DNA of 64,000 nt, taken from contig NZ_JAAOJA010000008.1 in NCBI RefSeq assembly GCF_013184545.1, positions 124,001 through 188,000 of the forward strand. Reading direction: 5' to 3'. The notes below the pieces were generated by a model. It made no database searches, was not told where the DNA came from, and worked only from the letters and a program-made list of their open reading frames with translations. The stretch comes from Pseudomonas tumuqii. GTDB taxonomy: Bacteria; Pseudomonadota; Gammaproteobacteria; Pseudomonadales; Pseudomonadaceae. Below are positions 10,274 to 18,916 of the stretch, in pieces; the stretch's first letter is position 1; each line of letters starts with the position of its first letter. The position numbers and the translations under genes were made by a program.

Positions 10274-10303
10274 CGATGCGAAAGCATCGCGGGCATGGCC
10301 CGC
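10274..10303. repeat. tandem hairpins between the two nrdD parts
   Basis: CGATGC-gaaa-GCATCG (10274-10289) is followed at once by GCGGGC-atg-GCCCGC. Both fold in the minus-strand message between the NrdD body and the glycyl-radical gene. The GCGGGCATGGCCCGC unit resembles a common pseudomonad REP. No T-run follows, so a terminator is unlikely. Confidence 0.7.
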
Positions 10304-10313
10304 TCCTACGCGT

Positions 10314-12338
10314 TCAAGAGGCGCAGTTTGCGGCGGGGCAGCTTTGCTGCTTCTGTAGCAGCGCCTCGTCGCATTTCGGGCAGAACTCGTGTTCGCCATC
10401 CAGGTAGCCGTGCACCGGGCAAATCGAGAACGTCGGGGTAATCGTCAGGTACGGCAGGCGGAAACGCCCCAGGGCATTGCGCACCAGTTGCTTGCAGGCC
10501 TGGATCGAGGAAATCCGCTCGGCCATGTACAGGTGCAGCACGGTGCCGCCGGTGTACTTGCACTGCAGTTCGTCCTGCAGTTCCAGCGCCTCGAAGGGGT
10601 CGTCGGTGAAACCCACCGGCAATTGCGAGGAGTTGGTGTAGTAAGGCGCATCAAAGGTGCCGGCCTGGAGAATGTCCGGGTAGCGCTTGCGGTCTTCCTT
10701 GGCGAAGCGGTAGGTGGTGCCCTCGGCCGGCGTGGCCTCGAGGTTGTACATCTGCCCGGTTTCTTCCTGGAAGCGCACCAGGGTGGCCCGCACATGGTCG
10801 AGCAGGAGCAAGGCGAATTCACGGCCCTTCGGCGTATGCATGCCCTCCTCATCGCCGGTGAAGTTGCGCAGCATCTCGTGCATGCCATTCAGGCCGATGG
10901 TCGAGAAGTGATTGCGCAGGGTGCCCAGGTAACGCTTGGTATAGGGATAGAGACCGGCGTCCATGTGGTGCTGGATCACCTTGCGCTTGACCTCCAGGCT
11001 CTCCATCGCCAGTTCCATCAACTGGTCGAGGCGCTTGAGCAGGCCCTGGGTGTCGCCCTTGAACAGATAGCCCAGGCGTGCGCAGTTGATGGTCACCACA
11101 CCCAGCGAGCCGGTCTGCTCGGCCGAGCCGAACAGGCCGCCACCGCGCTTGAGCAGTTCGCGCACGTCCAGTTGCAGGCGGCAGCACATCGAGCGCACCT
11201 GATTGGGTTGCATGTCGGAATTGAGGAAATTCTGGAAGTACGGCAGGCCGTAGCGTGCGGTCATCTCGAACAGGCGGTCGGCGTTCTCGCTGTCCCAGGG
11301 AAAGTCATGGGTGATGTTGTAGGTCGGAATCGGGAAGGTGAACACCCGGCCCATGGCGTCGCCGGCCTGCATCACCTCGATATAGGCGCGGTTGATCAGT
11401 TCCATTTCGGCCTGCAGGTCGCCATAGGCGAAGGGCATTTCCACCCCGCCGATATAGGGGATCTGCTCGCGCAGGTCTTCCGGGCAGACCCAGTCGAAGG
11501 TCAGGTTGGTGAACGGTGTCTGAGTACCCCAGCGCGACGGCACATTGAGGTTGTAGATGAATTCCTGAATCGCCTGGCGCACTTCGGCAAAGCCCAGGTT
11601 GTCCTTGCGCACATAGGGCGCCAGATAGGTATCGAAGGAGCTGAAGGCCTGAGCCCCGGCCCACTCGTTCTGCAAGGTGCCGAGGAAGTTGACCATCTGC
11701 CCCAGGGCACTGGACAGATGCTTGGGCGGTCCCGCCTCGACCCGCCCGGGAATGCCGTTGAAACCCTCGTTGAGCAGGCTGCGCAGCGACCAGCCGGCGC
11801 AGTAACCGGCGAGCATGTCCAGGTCGTGGACATGCAGATCGGCCTCGCGGTGCGCCAGGCCGATGCTCTCGCTGTACACCTCGTCCAGCCAGTAGTTGGC
11901 AGTGACCTTGCCCGACACGTTGAGAATCAGCCCGCCGAGGGAATAGCCCTGGTTGGCGTTGGCGCGCACCCGCCAGTCCTCGCGCGACAGGTATTCGTTC
12001 ATCGACGCCGCCACATCCACCAGCGCCTTGCGATCACGGCGCAAGCGGCCATGGCGCTCGCGGTAGACGATATAGGCGCGTGCGGTCTGGTAGAAACCGG
12101 CCTCCATCAGCACCCGCTCGACGCGGTCCTGCACCTGTTCGACGTCGATACTGGGCAAGTCCAGCAGGCGCAACAGCACCGCTTCGGCCAACTCCCCCGC
12201 CAGTACCTCGTCGAACTCGCCGCTGGCCTCGCCCGCCGCGATGATCGCCTGACGAATCTTGCCGAGATCGAACGCGGCGATGCTGCCATCGCGCTTGCAT
12301 AACTGCTGAGGATGAAGGGCTTTAACCGGGCTGAGCAT
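10314..12338 (-). CDS. nrdD: NrdD, anaerobic ribonucleoside-triphosphate reductase, body without glycyl-radical segment
   Basis: Class III ribonucleotide reductase reduces NTPs to dNTPs in the absence of oxygen. The 674-residue protein starts at ATG 12338 (AGGAGG 6 bases upstream). Residues about 10-90 form an ATP-cone (KRDGSIAAFDLGKIRQAI). A ten-stranded barrel follows with the substrate/thiyl region, and the end is cysteine-rich (CPVHGYLDGEHEFCPKC; CPAANC). The usual RVxGY radical site is absent because the frame stops at 10314; that part is encoded by the next gene. Both pieces have strong ribosome sites, so a natural split is more likely than a sequencing error. An ANR/DNR box lies 87 bp upstream. 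Oxygen-limited expression is expected. Confidence 0.95.
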   Translation of the reverse strand: MLSPVKALHPQQLCKRDGSIAAFDLGKIRQAIIAAGEASGEFDEVLAGELAEAVLLRLLDLPSIDVEQVQDRVERVLMEAGFYQTARAYIVYRERHGRLRRDRKALVDVAASMNEYLSREDWRVRANANQGYSLGGLILNVSGKVTANYWLDEVYSESIGLAHREADLHVHDLDMLAGYCAGWSLRSLLNEGFNGIPGRVEAGPPKHLSSALGQMVNFLGTLQNEWAGAQAFSSFDTYLAPYVRKDNLGFAEVRQAIQEFIYNLNVPSRWGTQTPFTNLTFDWVCPEDLREQIPYIGGVEMPFAYGDLQAEMELINRAYIEVMQAGDAMGRVFTFPIPTYNITHDFPWDSENADRLFEMTARYGLPYFQNFLNSDMQPNQVRSMCCRLQLDVRELLKRGGGLFGSAEQTGSLGVVTINCARLGYLFKGDTQGLLKRLDQLMELAMESLEVKRKVIQHHMDAGLYPYTKRYLGTLRNHFSTIGLNGMHEMLRNFTGDEEGMHTPKGREFALLLLDHVRATLVRFQEETGQMYNLEATPAEGTTYRFAKEDRKRYPDILQAGTFDAPYYTNSSQLPVGFTDDPFEALELQDELQCKYTGGTVLHLYMAERISSIQACKQLVRNALGRFRLPYLTITPTFSICPVHGYLDGEHEFCPKCDEALLQKQQSCPAANCAS

Positions 12339-12424
12339 GTCGCCTCCTGACACTACATATAGATATTTATTTATCTGAAACCACAATATGCAGTGAAAGT
12401 TACCCGAGAAACGCCAAGCCGGGA

Positions 12425-12438
12425 TTGACCTCGATCAA
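12425..12438 (-). promoter_or_regulatory. ANR/DNR (FNR-type) box upstream of nrdD
   Basis: TTGAC CTCG ATCAA, one mismatch from the FNR-family consensus, centred about 93 bp upstream of the nrdD start. It indicates induction of the nrdD-nrdG locus on oxygen loss or NO. The remaining gap 12339-12711 holds an AT-rich stretch just upstream of nrdD (probable promoter) and the repeat at 12513. Confidence 0.8.
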
Positions 12439-12512
12439 GATCCACGAACGCTCCGAACCGGCCAGCTTCAGCGCTGGCAGCAACCCCCGTAGCTCAGCCG
12501 GACACCTAACCC

Positions 12513-12540
12513 GTAGGGTGCGCCGCGCGCACCAGGCACC
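12513..12540. repeat. palindromic repeat, family C fragment
   Basis: GTAGGGTGCGCCGCGCGCACC contains the complementary arms GGTGCGC and GCGCACC. The same unit is found at 30465-30560 downstream of narL. Confidence 0.6.
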
Positions 12541-12711
12541 ACAGACAGTCGGTGTGCACGGCACAGCCTATGAAGCCATGCCGTCGAGCCAGGGATTTTT
12601 GCGTTGAGCGTGGTTGAATCAGGCAGGCGTAATGCCACCGGTGATCGACTCTTTACTGAACCAGTCAGAGCACCCTACCCTGCACCCCGAAACCCATCCC
12701 AAGGACAGCCT

Positions 12712-13173
12712 ATGCAAGCACTTGAAAACAGGATTCCACCGCCACTGGTCGCGACCCTGTTCGCGCTGTTCATGTGGGCACTTTCAAGCGTTGTGCCGGG
12801 CATCGAGGTGAGCGATTCGCTGCGCATAGCCACCACACTGGCCGTGCTGTTGCTTGGCGCGTTCTTCTGTCTGGCGGGTGTGCTGTCGTTCCGCCGGGCC
12901 AGGACCACAGTCAACCCGCTGAAGCCGGAAACGGCATCGGCGCTGGTGAGTTCGGGGATCTATCGGGTTTCGCGCAACCCGATGTACCTTGGCTTTGCGC
13001 TGTTTCTCGCTGCTTGGGCGGTGTTTCTCGCATCGCCCTGGGCTCTGCTCGGGGTGTTGGGGTTCATCCTCTATATGAACCGCTTGCAGATCGCCGCGGA
13101 GGAGCGTGCGCTTGAACTGTTGTTTGGCGCTGAATTTGAGCGCTATAAATCCAGAGTTCGCCGCTGGTTGTGA
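12712..13173 (+). CDS. isoprenylcysteine carboxyl methyltransferase (ICMT)-family membrane protein
   Basis: A 153-residue membrane protein with about four helices and the conserved C-terminal methyltransferase segment GIYRVSRNPMYLG, typical of the ICMT/PEMT-like family that uses S-adenosylmethionine. The ATG at 12712 follows AAGGACAGCCT, a usable ribosome site; earlier in-frame starts add non-homologous sequence. The bacterial substrate of this family is generally unknown and cannot be guessed here. It is transcribed away from nrdD, 122 bp ahead of the BglX gene on the same strand, with no sign of involvement in respiration. Confidence 0.85.
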   Translation: MQALENRIPPPLVATLFALFMWALSSVVPGIEVSDSLRIATTLAVLLLGAFFCLAGVLSFRRARTTVNPLKPETASALVSSGIYRVSRNPMYLGFALFLAAWAVFLASPWALLGVLGFILYMNRLQIAAEERALELLFGAEFERYKSRVRRWL

Positions 13174-13294
13174 GCCATAATGCCGGGCTGTTGACCTGGC
13201 TGGATTCTGTTGGGCCGCGTACCAACCCACAAATTCGTACTCTCGGACAGCCTCCCCGGCGTCCAAGCATTGCATTACTCAGGAATACCATCGA

Positions 13295-15589
13295 ATGAAC
13301 AGGCTGTATCTGCTTGGCCTCATAGCCTGCTTTACCAGTCACGCGGCTCTGGCCGGGACCTCCCCCGCCCTGCTGGATAACAAACAGGCCTTCATCGCCG
13401 ATTTGATGACGCAGATGACGCTCGAGGAAAAGGTCGGGCAATTGCGCTTGATCAGCATCGGCGGGGATATGCCGCGCCCGCGCATCCTCGAGGAGATCGC
13501 CGCCGGCAATATCGGTGGCACCTTCAATACGGTGACGCGCCGCGACAATCGCCCCATGCAGGACGCCGCGGTACAGAACAGCCGGCTGAAGATTCCACTG
13601 TTCTTCGCCTACGACGTGATCCATGGCCACCGCACCATTTTTCCGATCAGCCTGGCGCTGGCGTCGAGTTGGGATTTGCAGGCGATTGCCCTGAGCGGTC
13701 GCATCGCCGCCATCGAGGCGAGTGCCGACGGCCTCGACATGACGTTTGCGCCAATGATTGATATCACCCGCGATCCGCGCTGGGGGCGCACCTCGGAAGG
13801 CTTTGGCGAAGATCCGTATCTGGTGTCGCAGATTGCCCGGACCATGGTCAAGGCCTTGCAAGGGGCAAAACCCAGCGCCGCCGACAGTGTGATGGCCAGC
13901 GTCAAGCACTTCGCCCTGTATGGTGCGGTCGAGGGCGGGCGCGATTACAACGTGGTGGATATGAGCCCGATGCGCATGTATCAGGACTATCTGCCGCCCT
14001 ACCATGCTGCCGTTGACGCCGGTGCGGGCGGCTTGATGGTCGCCCTGAATACCATCAACGGCGTGCCGGCCACCGCCAACACCTGGCTGATGCAGGATCT
14101 GCTGCGCCGCGATTGGGGCTTCCGCGGGGTTACGATCAGCGACCACGGGGCGATCACCGAACTGGTCAGCCACGGGATTGCCAGGGATGGGCGCGAGGCC
14201 GCCAAGCTGGCGATCAAGGCCGGTATCGACATGAGCATGGCCGACTCGCTGTATCGCCAGGAGCTGCCCGCACTGGTGCGCGCGGGCGAGGTCAAGGTGC
14301 AGGAGATCGACAATGCCGTGCGTGAAGTGCTCGGTGCCAAATACGACCTGGGCTTGTTCCATGATCCGTACCGGCGCATCGGCATCGCCGCCGAAGACCC
14401 GGCCGAAGTCAACGCCGAAAGCCGCCTGCACCGCGCCGAGGCCAGGGTAGTGGCGCGCCAGTCGATGGTCTTGCTGAAAAATCACCAGCAGACCCTGCCG
14501 CTGAAAAAGACCGCCAGCATTGCCCTGGTTGGCCCGCTGGCGGATTCGCCCATCGACATGCTGGGTAGCTGGTCGGCAGCCGGGGTTGCCGGCCAGTCGG
14601 TAACGCTGCGCCAGGGCCTGAACGCGGCGCTGGGCGAGCAGGCGCGGGTGATTTACGCCCTTGGGGCGAACGTGACCGATGACCAGCACATTATCGACTA
14701 CCTGAACTTCCTCAAAGAGGACAAGCCGGTGGTCGTGCTGGACCCGCGCCCGCCCGCCGAGTTGATCGCCGAAGCGCTGCAAGCCGCCGAACAGGCCGAT
14801 GTGATAGTCGCGGCGGTTGGCGAGGCGCGCGGGATGTCACACGAATCCTCGAGCCGCACGCGTCTGGATATCCCCCCCAGCCAGCAGGCGTTGCTGCGTG
14901 CGCTGAAGAAGACCGGCAAACCGCTGGTGCTGGTGTTGATGAACGGCCGGCCGCTGGCACTCAACTGGGAGCAGGCCAACGCCGACGCGATACTGGAAAC
15001 CTGGTTCAGCGGCACCGAGGGCGGTCATGCGATTGCCGACGTCCTGTTCGGCGATTACAACCCGTCCGGCAAGCTGCCCATCACCTTCCCGCGCACGGTC
15101 GGGCAGATTCCGACCTACTACAACCACTTGCGGCTCGGTCGTCCATTTGTCGAGGGCCATCCGGGCAACTACACCTCGCAGTACTTCGAGGAACCCAACG
15201 GGCCGCTGTATCCGTTCGGCTATGGCTTGAGCTATACCGATTTCAGCCTTTCCGAGTTGCAGCTTTCAAGCCGCCGCCTGGCGCGCGACGGCACCCTCGA
15301 CGTCAGCCTGACCCTGAAAAACACCGGGGCGCGCGACGGCGCGACTATCGTTCAGCTGTATATCCGCGACATGGCGGCTTCCGTGGTGCGTCCGGTCAAA
15401 GAGTTGAAGCGCTTTCGCAAAATCACGCTCAAGGCCGGCGAACAAACCCAGGTGCGTTTCAGCATCAATGAAGATGACCTAAAGTTTTTCAACGCGCAGT
15501 TGCAACACCTGGCCGAGCCGGGTGAATTCGAGGTGCAGATCGGCCTGGATTCGCAAACCGTGCAGACCCAGCGCTTCGAGTTGCTGTAG
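13295..15589 (+). CDS. bglX: BglX-type periplasmic beta-glucosidase, GH3
   Basis: Glycoside hydrolase family 3 enzyme of 764 residues that releases terminal beta-glucose from oligosaccharides. A cleavable signal peptide (MNRLYLLGLIACFTSHAALA) sends it to the periplasm. The N-terminal barrel carries KHFALYGAVEGGRDY and the nucleophile Asp283 in VTISDHGA. The second alpha/beta domain follows (LVGPLADSPIDMLGSW; ESSSRTRLDIP), then a fibronectin III-like C-terminus (PFGYGLSYTDFSLSEL). An AGGA ribosome site precedes the start. It is alone on the plus strand between anaerobic operons, ending 246 bp from moaA, which is convergent. No export or uptake partner is nearby. Confidence 0.95.
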   Translation: MNRLYLLGLIACFTSHAALAGTSPALLDNKQAFIADLMTQMTLEEKVGQLRLISIGGDMPRPRILEEIAAGNIGGTFNTVTRRDNRPMQDAAVQNSRLKIPLFFAYDVIHGHRTIFPISLALASSWDLQAIALSGRIAAIEASADGLDMTFAPMIDITRDPRWGRTSEGFGEDPYLVSQIARTMVKALQGAKPSAADSVMASVKHFALYGAVEGGRDYNVVDMSPMRMYQDYLPPYHAAVDAGAGGLMVALNTINGVPATANTWLMQDLLRRDWGFRGVTISDHGAITELVSHGIARDGREAAKLAIKAGIDMSMADSLYRQELPALVRAGEVKVQEIDNAVREVLGAKYDLGLFHDPYRRIGIAAEDPAEVNAESRLHRAEARVVARQSMVLLKNHQQTLPLKKTASIALVGPLADSPIDMLGSWSAAGVAGQSVTLRQGLNAALGEQARVIYALGANVTDDQHIIDYLNFLKEDKPVVVLDPRPPAELIAEALQAAEQADVIVAAVGEARGMSHESSSRTRLDIPPSQQALLRALKKTGKPLVLVLMNGRPLALNWEQANADAILETWFSGTEGGHAIADVLFGDYNPSGKLPITFPRTVGQIPTYYNHLRLGRPFVEGHPGNYTSQYFEEPNGPLYPFGYGLSYTDFSLSELQLSSRRLARDGTLDVSLTLKNTGARDGATIVQLYIRDMAASVVRPVKELKRFRKITLKAGEQTQVRFSINEDDLKFFNAQLQHLAEPGEFEVQIGLDSQTVQTQRFELL

Positions 15590-15680
15590 CGCATTGCAGG
15601 CAGCAACTTACCCTGGGTAAAGAAGGCCATGACTCATTTACCTGTTCGGGCCATGCCCGCGATCCGTGCGCGGCCAGCGG

Positions 15681-15766
15681 GTAGGTTGGGTCGGGCGCCG
15701 TTCCGCTGAGGAGCAACGCGACATGCCGCTGTCTGTTGGGCTTCGCTGCGCTCAACGCCAGCCTAC
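15681..15766. repeat. palindromic repeat, family E
   Basis: Starts GTAGGTTGGG and ends CGCCAGCCTAC, with TTGGGCTTCGCTGCGCTCAA inside. It shares its ends with the element at 9232. Lies between the convergent bglX and moaA genes. Confidence 0.65.
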
Positions 15767-15792
15767 GATTTATCGCCTCTGGGGACATAGCC

Positions 15793-15817
15793 AAAAAAAG
15801 GCCGCTCAGGGGCGGCC
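15793..15817 (-). terminator. intrinsic terminator of the nar-moaA operon
   Basis: Read on the minus strand, GGCCGC-CCCTGA-GCGGCC is followed by seven T. It begins 18 bases after the moaA stop, as expected for the end of the narK1K2GHJI-ppi-moaA transcript. Confidence 0.9.
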
Positions 15818-15835
15818 AAATGGGAGGGTAAAACG

Positions 15836-16828
15836 TTAGCCGCCGCTGGCGTTCATGAAACGCAGGATCTTCACCTCGCCATCGGCGCTGAATTCGTGGC
15901 GCAGTGGTTTGCGTTGCAGGGCCTGCTGCACCGCCTCGATGATCGGTTGATCGTCCAGCGGGTAGCGGCGCACCAGGGCACGCAGGTCGATGGAGTTTTC
16001 ATGGCCAAGGCACAACAGCAGGCGGCCTTCGACGGTCAGGCGCACGCGGTTGCAGGTGCTGCAGAAATTGTGCGAATTCGGCGAGATGAAGCCGATGCGG
16101 GTAGCCGCATGCTCCTTCAGGCGCATATAGCGCGCCGGTCCGCCGCTGTGTTCGGCACTGTCGAGTACGGCATGCCGGCTGGCGATCAGGTTACGTACCT
16201 CTTCGCTGGAACAGTACGACTCGCCGCGTGAACGGCCGACATCGCCCAGGGGCATTTCTTCGATGAAGCTGATATCCAGCTGCCGGGCGATGGCGTAGTC
16301 GACCAGATCGAGCACTTCGTCGAAGTTGCGTCCTTTCATCACCACCGCGTTGAGCTTGATCCGCTCGAAACCGGCCTCGCGCGCCGCTTCGATGCCGTCC
16401 AGCACCTGGCGCAGGCTGCCGGTGCGGGTGATGCCGCGAAACTTGCCCGGATCGAGGCTGTCGAGGCTGATGTTCAGGCGTTTGACCCCGGCGTCGGCCA
16501 GCGGCCTGGCCAGTTTGACCAGTTGCGAGCCGTTGCTGGTCATCACCAGTTCGCGCAGGCCGGGCAAGGCGGCGACGCGCTGGCACAGCTCGACGATGCC
16601 CGTGCGTACCAGCGGCTCGCCACCGGTCAGGCGGATCTTCTTCACCCCCAGACCGACGAACAGCGCCGCCAGGCGGTACAGTTCTTCGAGGCCGAGCACC
16701 TGCTGACGCGGCAGGAAGGTCATGTCTTCGGCCATGCAATAGACACAGCGAAAATCACACCTGTCGGTGACCGACATGCGCAGGTAATCGATAGTGCGGC
16801 CAAAGCCATCCTGCAGTTGTGAGTCCAT
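15836..16828 (-). CDS. moaA: MoaA, GTP 3',8-cyclase
   Basis: Radical-SAM enzyme for the first step of molybdenum cofactor synthesis, cyclising GTP. The 330-residue protein has the first cluster at C24, C28, C31 (CDFRCVYC), the second in [18 protein letters not shown] near the C-terminus, and the terminal GG required for activity. ATG 16828 has a strong GGAGGAA site; a longer frame has none. It is the last gene of the nitrate reductase operon, the arrangement of moaA1 in P. aeruginosa, and supplies cofactor for NarG. Two palindromic repeats separate it from the preceding ppi gene. Confidence 0.96.
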   Translation of the reverse strand: MDSQLQDGFGRTIDYLRMSVTDRCDFRCVYCMAEDMTFLPRQQVLGLEELYRLAALFVGLGVKKIRLTGGEPLVRTGIVELCQRVAALPGLRELVMTSNGSQLVKLARPLADAGVKRLNISLDSLDPGKFRGITRTGSLRQVLDGIEAAREAGFERIKLNAVVMKGRNFDEVLDLVDYAIARQLDISFIEEMPLGDVGRSRGESYCSSEEVRNLIASRHAVLDSAEHSGGPARYMRLKEHAATRIGFISPNSHNFCSTCNRVRLTVEGRLLLCLGHENSIDLRALVRRYPLDDQPIIEAVQQALQRKPLRHEFSADGEVKILRFMNASGG

Positions 16829-16889
16829 CGTTCCTCCGATAGCTGGGCTACCTATTGCTGTTAGCATCCAGCGTAAGGCTTGCGATCTC

Positions 16890-16958
16890 GTAGGGTGGAT
16901 GACGCTTTATCCATCCACCAATTGAGGTGGTGGATGAAAAAGGCGTCATCCACCCTAC
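16890..16958. repeat. palindromic repeat, family B
   Basis: GTAGGGTGGATGACGC on the left and GCGTCATCCACCCTAC on the right are perfect complements, with ATCCACCA / TGGTGGAT in the centre. Lies in the ppi-moaA gap. Other copies are at 6907 and 49032. Confidence 0.85.
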
Positions 16959-16967
16959 CCACTTCCC

Positions 16968-17030
16968 GTAGCCCGGATGCAATCCGGGGAATTGCGCGCC
17001 GACAAGATTGTTCCCGGATTGCATCCGGGC
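16968..17030. repeat. REP-like palindrome, family A
   Basis: GTAGCCCGGATGCAATCCGG with its complement CCGGATTGCATCCGGGC, ending 6 bases from the ppi stop codon. It directly follows a family B copy; the same A-B pairing occurs at 6795-6975 and 48939-49100. Confidence 0.85.
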
Positions 17031-17036
17031 AATGCA

Positions 17037-18008
17037 TTACTGCAGCAGCGGTGAATCGGCGCCTTGCAAGCGGATGCCGACGATATCCGCCGCGCCAATC
17101 AGGGTTTGCAGGTACTGGGCCACGGCCTTCTGCCATACGCCCTGTTGCAGCAGGGTGCGGATGGAGCCGGCGACCACGTCGTAGGGCAACTCCTTGCCTT
17201 CGATGCGCTGGTCGACGCTGACCACATGCCAGCCGTAACGGCTTTCAAGCGGTTGACCGGCCAACCCGGCAGGCAGCTTGAACAGTTGCCGCTCGAACTC
17301 GGGCACGGTCTGGCCTTTGCTCAGTTGCCCCAACGCACCGGCCTGGGCCTTGGACGGACAGGCCGAGTGGGCCATGGCCAATTCGGCGAAACGACCACCA
17401 TCCTGACGCAGCAGCTCGAGCAACTGATCGGCCTTCTCGCGCACCAGGCTGCGGGCCTCGGCATCGTCCGGGGCGCACTCGAGCAGGATATGCCGCGCCG
17501 CCAGCAAGGGCGCGGTGACGTAGCGCGCCCGATTGCTCTGGTAATAACGCTGGCAGCTTTCCTCGTCGCACTCCGGTAGCGCCACTTCCAGCTCGATCAG
17601 CTGGCGGGTGGCGGCCTCCTCCGCGCTTTCGCCGGGATCGGCTTGCACCGACAAGCCCAGCTCGACGATGCGCTGCTGCAGCAACTCACGGATCACCAGC
17701 GCCTGGGCGGCCAGAAACACCGCGTCCTCGCGACTGTCCGCCGGGTGATATTGCAGTTCCTGGGCCATCGCCTCGGGCGCGATAGTCACGCCGTTGACCG
17801 TGACCCGTGGCCATTCCTGCTCGCTGCTGGCGATCAGCGTGGGGGCTGACTCGACTTCCTCGGCGAGTGCCTCAGGTTCATCGGCCGTGGGCCGCGATTC
17901 CGGGGTTACCTCTTGTACGCCAGGGGCATCGACCATCAGATCGACTGGCGGCTTTTGTCCACCGCAACCGCCCTGCCCTGCATTGCCACCACCACATCCG
18001 CATCCCAT
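17037..18008 (-). CDS. PpiC-type peptidyl-prolyl isomerase of the nar operon
   Basis: Parvulin-family prolyl isomerase, 323 residues. The rotamase domain occupies roughly residues 160-270 (RHILLECAPDDAEARSLV, FAELAMAHSACPSKAQAGALG, GWHVVSVDQRIEG). There is no signal peptide, so it should act in the cytoplasm like NifM. The N-terminus is unusual: MGCGCGGGNAGQGGCGG, four cysteines in a glycine-rich run, followed by an acidic linker. ATG 18008 follows GAGGAAC. In pseudomonads a gene like this regularly sits between narI and moaA, suggesting help in folding or maturing the NarGHI complex; this role is inferred from position. Confidence 0.9.
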   Translation of the reverse strand: MGCGCGGGNAGQGGCGGQKPPVDLMVDAPGVQEVTPESRPTADEPEALAEEVESAPTLIASSEQEWPRVTVNGVTIAPEAMAQELQYHPADSREDAVFLAAQALVIRELLQQRIVELGLSVQADPGESAEEAATRQLIELEVALPECDEESCQRYYQSNRARYVTAPLLAARHILLECAPDDAEARSLVREKADQLLELLRQDGGRFAELAMAHSACPSKAQAGALGQLSKGQTVPEFERQLFKLPAGLAGQPLESRYGWHVVSVDQRIEGKELPYDVVAGSIRTLLQQGVWQKAVAQYLQTLIGAADIVGIRLQGADSPLLQ

Positions 18009-18053
18009 GACAAGTTCCTCATTAATGCTTAGTTCATTGAAATGCCAAGTAAC

Positions 18054-18088
18054 TGGTGGGCCGAAGCGGCTCGCCGCCCGGCCCACCA
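18054..18088. repeat. inverted repeat between narI and ppi
   Basis: TGGTGGGC...GCCCACCA arms enclose a GC-rich centre. It may form an mRNA hairpin that separates expression of narGHJI from ppi-moaA; no T-run is present. Confidence 0.55.
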
Positions 18089-18103
18089 CAGATCATTGAC
18101 CGC

Positions 18104-18916
18104 TTAGATCTCCTTGGCCTTGACCGCACTCATGGCATAGCCTGGCTGCGGCGCTGGCACCGGGATTTCACGAGCGGGCTGGGCGAGCGGACGAACCTGC
18201 GGCCGTTGCGCGACCGGATGCACGCCCTTCTGCCGGACGATCTGGTAGCGCCGCCCCAGGTACCACACCGGTGCGCTGATGATGTGCACCAGGCGGGTGA
18301 AGGGGAACAGCACGAACAGGCTCAGGCCGAGGAATACGTGCAGCTTGTAGACCAGGCCCACCGGCGCGATGGCCGCAGCGGCTGCCATCGGTTGCAGGGT
18401 CACGGTGTACTGCGCCCAGTTGGCCAGCATCACCATCACCGAACCATCCATGTGGCTGGTCGAGGCGACGATGGTCAGCAGGCCCAGCACCAGTTGCACC
18501 AGCAGTACGACCAACACCAGCATGTCCGAGGTGCTGGAACTGGCCCGCACCCGCGGATCGCCGAGGCGACGTTTGAGCAGCATGACCAGGCCGATCAGGC
18601 AGAGGATGCCGAAGAAACCACCGGAGACCATGGCCAGCAGCTGCTTGTTCTGCGTACTGATGACCGAATGGTAGAGCGCCTCGGGCATCAACAGGCCGAC
18701 GAAGTGGCCGGCCAGGACGAACAGCACGCCGACGTGGAACAGGTTGCTGGCGATGCGCATGTAGCGCTGCTCGGCCGCCGAGCGGGCGAAGATCTGGCTC
18801 GAGCCGGCCTTCCAGCTGTACTGCGACAGGTCGAAACGCGCCCAGCTGCCGATGATGCAGATGGCCAGGGCGATATAGGGATACACCCCGAACGCCAACA
18901 GATTGATATTAGACAT
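18104..18916 (-). CDS. narI: NarI, cytochrome b subunit of nitrate reductase
   Basis: Membrane diheme subunit that oxidises quinol and passes electrons to NarH. The 270-residue protein has five TM helices and the four heme ligand histidines in the expected places: H61, H71, H193 and H211. ATG 18916 follows AGGAGG and overlaps the narJ stop by 8 bases. After the last helix there is a proline-rich tail of about 45 residues (from about residue 226), not present in the E. coli protein of about 225 residues. The tail would lie on the cytoplasmic side; its role is unknown. Confidence 0.97.
   Translation of the reverse strand: MSNINLLAFGVYPYIALAICIIGSWARFDLSQYSWKAGSSQIFARSAAEQRYMRIASNLFHVGVLFVLAGHFVGLLMPEALYHSVISTQNKQLLAMVSGGFFGILCLIGLVMLLKRRLGDPRVRASSSTSDMLVLVVLLVQLVLGLLTIVASTSHMDGSVMVMLANWAQYTVTLQPMAAAAAIAPVGLVYKLHVFLGLSLFVLFPFTRLVHIISAPVWYLGRRYQIVRQKGVHPVAQRPQVRPLAQPAREIPVPAPQPGYAMSAVKAKEI

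Noticed and set aside
10219..10313. Possible sequencing error or frameshift joining the two nrdD parts
   Set aside because: The 95-bp gap contains two clean hairpins, the body ends in a normal stop, and the small gene has its own AAGGAG site at proper spacing. A single base change could not fuse them.
12485..12505. Sequence CCCGTAGCTCAGCCGGA resembling a tRNA 5' end with D-loop
   Set aside because: No matching acceptor 3' strand, anticodon stem or T-loop GTTCGAATC within 90 bases. It is intergenic sequence just upstream of the family C repeat.
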